Positions 33,563-38,095 of a stretch of DNA of 38,095 nt are shown here, one piece after another. The stretch is taken from contig JAFUGG010000047.1 of assembly GCA_017469525.1 (NCBI GenBank), forward strand, positions 1 through 38,095. The letters are read 5' to 3'. This stretch comes from Bacteroidaceae bacterium. Its GTDB lineage: Bacteria > Bacteroidota > Bacteroidia > Bacteroidales > Bacteroidaceae. The notes under the pieces were generated by a model. That model had not been told where the DNA came from and made no database searches. It saw only the letters and a program-made list of their open reading frames with translations. Position numbers and translations under genes: made by a program. Numbering within the stretch: the first letter of the stretch is position 1; every line of letters starts with the position of its first letter.

Positions 33563-34222
33563 ATGCAGTACGAACTCTTCAGCGACGCCGACTTCCAGCA
33601 GCAGACACCCTTCGCAGGACGGGCCGTCTGCCTGCTCGGCTCCTTCCGGCTCGCCACAAAAACCTTGCAGCAGAGGCTCCAAGCCCTCGGAGCCGAGATA
33701 AAACAGAACGTCAGCCGCAACGTCCACTATGCCATAATAGGCAAGAACCCCTCGGCAGAAGACCAGGAACGACTGAAGCGACTCGCCTACAACGGCTTTA
33801 CTCCCAGACTCCTGAACGAGAACGACCTGGAGAACATCCTCCAGGGAAGCTACAGCTCCTACATCGTGCCTGAACGAATCAGCAAAGACCTGCACCTGAC
33901 CCTCCAGCACTACCTCGACTCCCAACTCGACTACGAAGGAAGCATGAACCCCCTCTACACGAAGGAACTCTACCTCTCACCCGACACACAGCCACAGCTC
34001 TACCAGATGCTCGGCAACCGAGGCATCTATGCCAACGCCTATATCGACGATACAACAGACGCCATCGTCATTAGCAACACCTCCCTACAGCACCTGCAAC
34101 AGGGAACGACCGACGACTCCCTCCGCTACATAGAACAGCAGTACAACAAGAGCCGAGCACAAGCCTTCCGCTATACAATGACCAGCGAAGGCGAACTTCT
34201 GGCATGGCTCAACAAACGATAA
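33563..34222 (+). CDS. BRCT-domain protein
   Basis: 219 residues, no signal peptide. A single BRCT domain covers about residues 16-95 (FAGRAVCLLGSF, LGAEIKQNVSRNVHYAIIGKNPSAEDQERLKRL, FTPRLLNENDL). The rest (about 100-219) is a domain I do not recognise. Bacterial BRCT proteins are usually DNA ligases or replication-linked proteins; this one has no ligase motif. It is encoded 9 bp after the lipoprotein and 4 bp before the membrane-protein gene, so it is co-transcribed with functionally unrelated-looking partners. Confidence 0.85.
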   Translation: MQYELFSDADFQQQTPFAGRAVCLLGSFRLATKTLQQRLQALGAEIKQNVSRNVHYAIIGKNPSAEDQERLKRLAYNGFTPRLLNENDLENILQGSYSSYIVPERISKDLHLTLQHYLDSQLDYEGSMNPLYTKELYLSPDTQPQLYQMLGNRGIYANAYIDDTTDAIVISNTSLQHLQQGTTDDSLRYIEQQYNKSRAQAFRYTMTSEGELLAWLNKR

Positions 34223-34226
34223 ACAC

Positions 34227-34988
34227 ATGCTCGGTACAATCATCAACACCTGCGCCATCCTCATGGGCAGTACCTTCGGAGCACTCGTCCGCTCGGGCAT
34301 CGGCAGAAAGTACAAGAAAGTACTCTTCGACGGCCTCGGACTCTGCTGCCTCGTGCTCGGTATGAACGCCTCACTGCCCAATATGGCACGAAGCGAAGTC
34401 CCCGTCCTCTTCATCATCAGCCTCGCCATCGGCGGCTTGGTAGGCACAAAACTCAACCTCGCAGGACGTGTCAGCCGCCTCAGCCCCAAGACATCCGCCG
34501 CATCTCCCCCGGGAAAGAAACCGAGACAGAGAATATCCCCTATGTGGGGAGGCATAGATGGAGCCGTACAAGGACTCGTCACGGGCTGCCTGCTCTACTG
34601 CATCGGCACCTTCTCCATCGTGGGACCAGTCCTCTCGGCACTCTCCCCAACATGCGGATGGGCCTGGGACGAACCAGCCAACACCTTCCTCTACACCAAC
34701 GCAACGCTCGACTTCGTCAGCTCAGCCGTCCTTGCCGCCTCCTTCGGCTGGATAATGCTCCTCGCAGCCCCCGTCCTCTTCTGCTGGCAAGGCATCTTCT
34801 ACTTCATCGGATACTTCCTGGGCGACGGCATGCCCGAGCCCATGCGCGTGGAGCTAAGCATCGTGGGAGGCGTCCTCATACTTAGCTCCGGACTGAGCAT
34901 ACTGGGCATCAAGAACTGCAAAACGATTAATCTCCTCCCGAGCCTGCTCGTTCCCGTCCTGTTCTACCTCCTAAAGATGCTTTTTTAA
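34227..34988 (+). CDS. DUF554-family membrane protein
   Basis: 253 residues. It begins MLGTIINTCAILMGSTFGAL, the typical DUF554 start, and has about six hydrophobic segments (around 1-20, 35-55, 62-80, 110-150, 165-200, 205-250). DUF554 members (such as E. coli YqgA) are predicted transporters of unknown substrate. A Ser/Lys/Pro-rich cytoplasmic stretch at about 85-110 is longer than in E. coli YqgA (235 residues). It starts 4 bp after the BRCT stop. Confidence 0.9.
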   Translation: MLGTIINTCAILMGSTFGALVRSGIGRKYKKVLFDGLGLCCLVLGMNASLPNMARSEVPVLFIISLAIGGLVGTKLNLAGRVSRLSPKTSAASPPGKKPRQRISPMWGGIDGAVQGLVTGCLLYCIGTFSIVGPVLSALSPTCGWAWDEPANTFLYTNATLDFVSSAVLAASFGWIMLLAAPVLFCWQGIFYFIGYFLGDGMPEPMRVELSIVGGVLILSSGLSILGIKNCKTINLLPSLLVPVLFYLLKMLF

Positions 34989-35040
34989 ACCTTAAGGAAG
35001 AAAAAAGAAGGAAAAGTTTGCACAGTTCAAAAAATCTTCC

Positions 35041-35048
35041 GACCTTTG
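35041..35048 (+). promoter_or_regulatory. Probable promoter of the tRNA gene
   Basis: GACCTTTG matches TAnnTTTG at seven of eight positions, 38 bp before the tRNA; GTTTG at 35016-35020 is at the right distance for -33. Confidence 0.45.
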
Positions 35049-35086
35049 CACCGCTTTTAGACCAAAAGCCTCTTCACGGAGAGTTC

Positions 35087-35171
35087 GGAGAGATGGTAGA
35101 GTGGTCGATTACACCGGTCTTGAAAACCGGCGTGCTGAGAGGCACCGGGGGTTCGAATCCCTCTCTCTCCG
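35087..35171 (+). tRNA. tRNA-Ser (anticodon UGA)
   Basis: 85 nt. A 7-bp acceptor stem (GGAGAGA with TCTCTCC), D-arm, anticodon stem with loop CTTGAAA giving anticodon TGA, a long class II variable arm (about 35130-35146), and T-arm GGGGG-TTCGAAT-CCCTC. Discriminator base is G; CCA is not encoded. The long variable arm is diagnostic of Ser or Leu and the anticodon fixes Ser. Directly followed by an integrase-bearing element, so its 3' end is a likely attachment site. Confidence 0.95.
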
Positions 35172-35249
35172 CTGAGAGCAAATTTAGTGACTTTTAGGGT
35201 AGTCAATCAAATTTCAACCCAAACGGGTCATTAAGTTGCCAAGAAAAGA

Positions 35250-35284
35250 AAAAGCGTTGTAAGTCATTGATTTACAACGCTTTT
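35250..35284 (+). terminator. Terminator downstream of tRNA-Ser
   Basis: A 13-bp perfect stem (35250-35262 with 35272-35284), 9-nt loop, ending in T residues (TTTTATTTTG). Being symmetric in A/T tails, it could act in both directions. Confidence 0.8.
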
Positions 35285-35383
35285 ATTTTGTCCTAAAAGC
35301 ATCCTTCTCTACATTTTATTGATGGGCTGACCATCATCTGACTACCCGAAAGAGGGTCTTTAAGTCATCTGTTAGTCACGTTT

Positions 35384-35555
35384 GTGTTACACTTAGTGTT
35401 ACATTTTTCTGGTGCACAAAAAATGTAACACAAGACTACAAAAAGACTACGATATTGACTGCGCTAAATCTTTGAGCGTTAAATATTTATGTTTAACTTT
35501 GCAGCTTGTTTCGAGCAAACGGAAGTGGGTTGAAACTGAGTGTTTTGTGTAACAC
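35384..35555. repeat. Four GTGTTACA/TGTAACAC repeats upstream of the integrase
   Basis: Copies at 35384-35391 and 35396-35403 (GTGTTACA) and at 35424-35431 and 35548-35555 (TGTAACAC). The second and third form a hairpin with 13-bp arms around a GGTGCAC centre. These are candidates for arm-type integrase or excisionase sites. AGACTAC also repeats at 35434 and 35444. Confidence 0.7.
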
Positions 35556-35601
35556 AAAGCCCCCATTTAGCAACGAATAACTGCATTAAAAGATTTATCG
35601 T

Positions 35602-36825
35602 ATGAAGGAAAAATTGAAAATCTCGTTCTATCTGAGAGCGAACTACTTCAACAAACTGGGAGAATCGCCCATCAATATCAGGGTATTCTTGAATGGCGAG
35701 AAAAGGTATTTCGGTTCTACAGGCTTCTTTATAAATAAGGAGATGTGGGACAACGACGCTGACCGTGTTATAGGGCGCACCCCTACTGCACGTACCATCA
35801 ACATGGGGCTTAACGAGATTGAGCTTAAAATCCTCGACATAGCCAGGTCGCGTGAAGGTGATAGCGGTTTCACGGTTGAAAAGCTGTATAGCATCTATGC
35901 CGGAAAGGTTAAGACCATTTCTAATTTCATTGAATTCTACGAGGACTTCATTTCTGGAGTGGAACAGCAGATTGGTCATGGCAAGTCAGCTGCTACCGTG
36001 CAGAAGTATAAGGCTACGAAGAAGCACTTTCTGAATTTCCTGAAGATAAAGTATGGCTGGACTTCCGTTTCGGCATTTGACATGACTCCAGCCTTAATTT
36101 CTGATTTTGACATTTACCTCCGTACAACTGGCGGTATGCAGGGCAACTCAGCCACCAAGACCCTGAAGTCGTTGAAGACGGTCACCATTCAAGCCCAGAA
36201 GGTCGGTTTCCTGGATCATGACCCGTTCATCAACTTGCGTTTCCACCTCAAACCTGTTGACAGAGGTTTCCTTACTGAGGAAGAGATAGAAGTCCTGATG
36301 TCAAAACGGTTCAGTGTAAAGCGACTGGAGCATGTCCGTGACATCTTTGTATTCTCTTGCTTCACTGGTCTGGCATACATTGACGTTTCAAACCTTACCG
36401 ACGAGAACATTGTCACCATTGGTGGAACGGATTGGATTATGACCAAGCGACAAAAGACAAGCATCACGGAGAATGTACCTATTCTCGATGTTGCACGAGA
36501 AATCATCAACAAGTACCATTCATCGGCAGACAGAAACGGTCGTCTGCTGCCTATCCTCTCCAATCAGAAGATGAATGCATATCTGAAAGAGATTGCTGAT
36601 TTGTGCGGCATAAAGAAACGACTCTCCTATCACATGGCTCGCCACACCTATGCCACGCTGCTTCTTTCCAAAGGTGTACCGATGGAAACTGTGTCAAAGC
36701 TGTTAGGCCATACCAACATCAAAACCACGCAGATATACGCCCGAATCACCAATAAGAAGATTGAGCAGGATGTGATGCGAGTGGCAGACCAACTCAATGC
36801 ATTTAATAGTTTTCGCAAACTTTGA
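35602..36825 (+). CDS. Tyrosine recombinase (site-specific integrase)
   Basis: 407 residues: an N-terminal arm-binding domain (1-95), a SAM-like core-binding domain (105-205; YKATKKHFLNFL) and the catalytic domain (225-395). Visible catalytic residues are His344 and Arg347 (YHMARH), His370 (KLLGHTNIKTTQ) and nucleophile Tyr379. The usual Arg I of TGLR is Ala258 (CFTGLAYIDV), as in the IntDOT-type group of Bacteroidetes integrases, in which the canonical Arg is also missing and another Arg acts. Its place beside tRNA-Ser suggests it integrated the element there. It ends 36 bp before a terminator. Confidence 0.95.
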   Translation: MKEKLKISFYLRANYFNKLGESPINIRVFLNGEKRYFGSTGFFINKEMWDNDADRVIGRTPTARTINMGLNEIELKILDIARSREGDSGFTVEKLYSIYAGKVKTISNFIEFYEDFISGVEQQIGHGKSAATVQKYKATKKHFLNFLKIKYGWTSVSAFDMTPALISDFDIYLRTTGGMQGNSATKTLKSLKTVTIQAQKVGFLDHDPFINLRFHLKPVDRGFLTEEEIEVLMSKRFSVKRLEHVRDIFVFSCFTGLAYIDVSNLTDENIVTIGGTDWIMTKRQKTSITENVPILDVAREIINKYHSSADRNGRLLPILSNQKMNAYLKEIADLCGIKKRLSYHMARHTYATLLLSKGVPMETVSKLLGHTNIKTTQIYARITNKKIEQDVMRVADQLNAFNSFRKL

Positions 36826-36860
36826 CTGACATTTAGTTTAATCACTTTCCTTTTTTTTCT

Positions 36861-36900
36861 CCCATCAGACATGAACTTAAACGTCTGATGGGATTTTTTT
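36861..36900 (+). terminator. Intrinsic terminator of the integrase gene
   Basis: A 10-bp perfect stem (CCCATCAGAC at 36861-36870 with GTCTGATGGG at 36883-36892) and a run of seven T. Confidence 0.9.
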
Positions 36901-37378
36901 CTGTCAAAAGAGAAAGGATTGCCATCTTGTCATGTCCAGTTGTTTTGTTTGGTTTAGTCTGTTTTTATAGTACAGAAGATTGGAGTAAACAACTGAAATG
37001 AATTTAGTCCGAAACTTTTTTGTGTATGTACTCACAATGGACTAAACCAAACCAAATCATCAAACAACTTTCTTGCCTTCAAAAAAGAAAGAATTCCTTT
37101 TTCTTTTGTCGGCAAAGTCCTTATAGCTTCGTATGCGCTATTAACCTTCGTTGTTCTCCTTTCTGGGAGTCGATGAAATTAGGTTGCAAAGGTAACTGTT
37201 GCTCCTTCATCTACCCAAGGTGAACCAATGGTATATCTCAAAATCTCCACGCCATTCGGGTTGTATTTGGAGCCATAACCTTGTGCTGATGGTCACAACA
37301 CCTTGTGAAGCAACATAATTTCTCATCACTCCCGAAAGTAGAGAAATCTACAGTAGGGAAATAAAAAACATCGAGATT
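36901..37378. other. Non-coding stretch inside the element
   Basis: Contains a 12-bp inverted repeat (TTTGGTTTAGTC at 36948-36959, complement at 37040-37051) in AT-rich DNA. No ORF has a convincing profile. Around 37289 an in-frame ATG is separated from the next short gene by a TAA at 37316-37318, which may reflect a decayed longer gene. Confidence 0.5.
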
Positions 37379-37555
37379 ATGTACACAGACGAAGACAACA
37401 GCACCGATTTGATTGGAGCATTTTGCGAACTCCTGTTCCCGAAGAAAGGTCAAAGAAATGGTATCATCGTAGAGGACTATGGGAATGAATGGCTTGTTCA
37501 GTTGACGAATGGCAGGGAAGTTCCCGTCTATAAGGACGAGGTTTTCATCATTTAG
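37379..37555 (+). CDS. Short unannotated protein, 58 residues
   Basis: ATG to TAG, 58 residues: an acidic beginning (MYTDEDNSTDLIGAFCELLF) then KKGQRNGIIVEDYGN and a strand-like tail ending KDEVFII. No signal peptide or membrane segment. Support for reality: an intrinsic terminator starts 7 bp after the stop, and the reading frame has typical Bacteroidales codon use. The upstream in-frame sequence (37319-37378) is also open and coding-like but lacks a start before a TAA, so the gene may be truncated at its 5' end. Function unknown. Confidence 0.5.
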   Translation: MYTDEDNSTDLIGAFCELLFPKKGQRNGIIVEDYGNEWLVQLTNGREVPVYKDEVFII

Positions 37556-37561
37556 AGTTTG

Positions 37562-37605
37562 GGGAGTCCATCTGTCATATCTGGCATTTGGACTCTCCTT
37601 TCTTT
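37562..37605 (+). terminator. Terminator after the 58-residue gene
   Basis: A 10-bp stem (GGGGAGTCCA from 37561 with TGGACTCTCC at 37589-37598, one mismatch) followed by TTTCTTTTG. Confidence 0.65.
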
Positions 37606-37658
37606 TGACAGCAAGAAATAAACAGGCAGCGAACTTGGTTGCTTACCTGCTTGCCTAA

Positions 37659-37701
37659 ATATAAATTCGGCAACAAAACCTGTTTATTGCCGAATTTATA
37701 T
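37659..37701. terminator. Perfect 15-bp inverted repeat
   Basis: 37659-37673 and 37687-37701 are perfect reverse complements with a 13-nt loop. It lies 61 bp downstream of the partial leftward gene at 37763. Ending in ATATAAAT-type tails, it may be the terminator for that gene. Confidence 0.6.
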
Positions 37702-37762
37702 GGGGTATGCCTAAATCAGACGTTTCAAGAACTTCTATGTATTTGTTCTTTGACAGAACCAA

Positions 37763-38095
37763 TCACTCTTCATCGGAATCATCCTCTGAGTCATCAGAAG
37801 AATGATAGCGTTTCGGCATCATCATGGCACTCTCTATCATGGCTTCATTGCCGAAGTAGTTCTGACCGAAGCGGTTCATGTTGGTTCTGCCGCCAATGGC
37901 TGCCGCACAGTTCATGGCATAGGCGTCATCGGGATGGCTCTCTATGCGCTTCAAACATGAGACATAGCACATCTTGCGGTACTCGTTGTAATACTGATTG
38001 GGAATGGATGAGTCTCTGGAACTGCCGAAATACAGTCCTTGGTTGATTGCCCGCCATGTAATCCAAATGCGATGCAGGATAGGACTGTAGCTTCC
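37763..38095 (-). CDS. 3' part of a gene running off the right edge; acidic-tailed protein
   Basis: The frame is open from the stop at 37763 to the window end (110 residues visible), so the ATG at 37972 is internal and the true start lies outside. The visible part includes RIWITWRAINQGLYFGSSRD and KRIESHPDDAYAMNCAAAIG, then NMNRFGQNYFGNEAMIE and a Met-rich strip. It ends in a very acidic tail (HSSDDSEDDSDEE). I do not recognise the family; proteins of this sort are common accessory genes on Bacteroidales integrative elements. Confidence 0.65.
   Translation of the reverse strand, partial: GSYSPILHRIWITWRAINQGLYFGSSRDSSIPNQYYNEYRKMCYVSCLKRIESHPDDAYAMNCAAAIGGRTNMNRFGQNYFGNEAMIESAMMMPKRYHSSDDSEDDSDEE

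Larger units (their letters stand above)
35172..38095. mobile_element. Left end of an integrative element at tRNA-Ser, truncated by the window
   Basis: The tRNA 3' end is followed by about 430 bp of non-coding DNA with multiple direct and inverted short repeats, then a tyrosine recombinase and small accessory genes on both strands. This is the usual layout of tRNA-borne integrative elements. The right end and the att duplicate lie outside the window, so the type (conjugative, mobilizable or phage-like) is unknown. Confidence 0.65.

Noticed and set aside
37238..37453. 71-residue minus-strand frame
   Set aside because: Overlaps the better-supported plus-strand small gene, lacks promoter and terminator, and has no coherent sequence pattern.
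37763..37972. Complete 69-residue gene
   Set aside because: The reading frame continues without a stop to the window edge, so the ATG is internal and the gene is partial.

Overview
The window comes from a Bacteroidales genome, most likely the Prevotellaceae. Reasons: many genes follow the Bacteroidetes promoter form TAnnTTTG with a TTTG-like -33 element; Shine-Dalgarno sequences are weak; there are many Sec lipoproteins; and the protein families are typical of that order (GH31 with DUF5110, DUF4965-type glutaminase, CE15 esterase, BACON-like lipoprotein, IntDOT-like integrase). No species call is possible from the sequence alone.

Layout. 1-988 has no gene and is built from repeats: a tandem array of 22-bp palindromes, a fold-back element with about 50-bp terminal inverted repeats, and a strong leftward terminator for the secreted protein at 989-1795. 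1796-2134 holds a cluster of palindromic repeats. 2135-10436 is a leftward operon of a DUF4965-type glutaminase-family protein, a GH31 alpha-glycosidase and a large MscS-family channel. An HxlR regulator (leftward) and a cupin protein (rightward) are divergent around a second array of the same 22-bp palindromes. 11959-17446 is a leftward tripartite efflux operon (adaptor, RND pump, TolC), divergent from an AraC-type regulator. A 0.8-kb repeat-rich AT-rich gap precedes a 1309-residue secreted protein carrying CotH, discoidin-like, Big2-like and dockerin modules.

23455-28240 is a leftward cluster of five exported proteins: two lipocalin-like or SUMF1-type lipoproteins, a coiled-coil lipoprotein, a LysM protein and a tiny cysteine-rich protein. 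It is preceded by a consensus promoter and a leader of about 440 nt. That leader contains a compact structured RNA ending in a T-run, a candidate attenuator or small RNA that I could not assign to a family. Next comes a leftward pair, a phospholipase D-like protein (possibly leaderless, with a palindromic repeat inserted in frame) and a CE15-like glucuronoyl esterase. After it are a MaoC hydratase and a winged-helix protein in convergent orientation, then a rightward operon of BACON-like lipoprotein, BRCT protein and DUF554 membrane protein.

At 35087 a tRNA-Ser(UGA) marks the likely attachment site of an integrative element that runs off the right edge. It begins with repeated GTGTTACA sites and a tyrosine recombinase, then a short unannotated ORF with its own terminator and a partial acidic-tailed protein.

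The most distinctive signals are the two 22-bp palindrome arrays 11 kb apart, the fold-back element, the structured leader RNA at 28.3 kb, the in-frame repeat in the phospholipase gene, and the small cysteine/histidine-rich secreted protein. No defence system, CRISPR array or secondary-metabolite cluster is visible.
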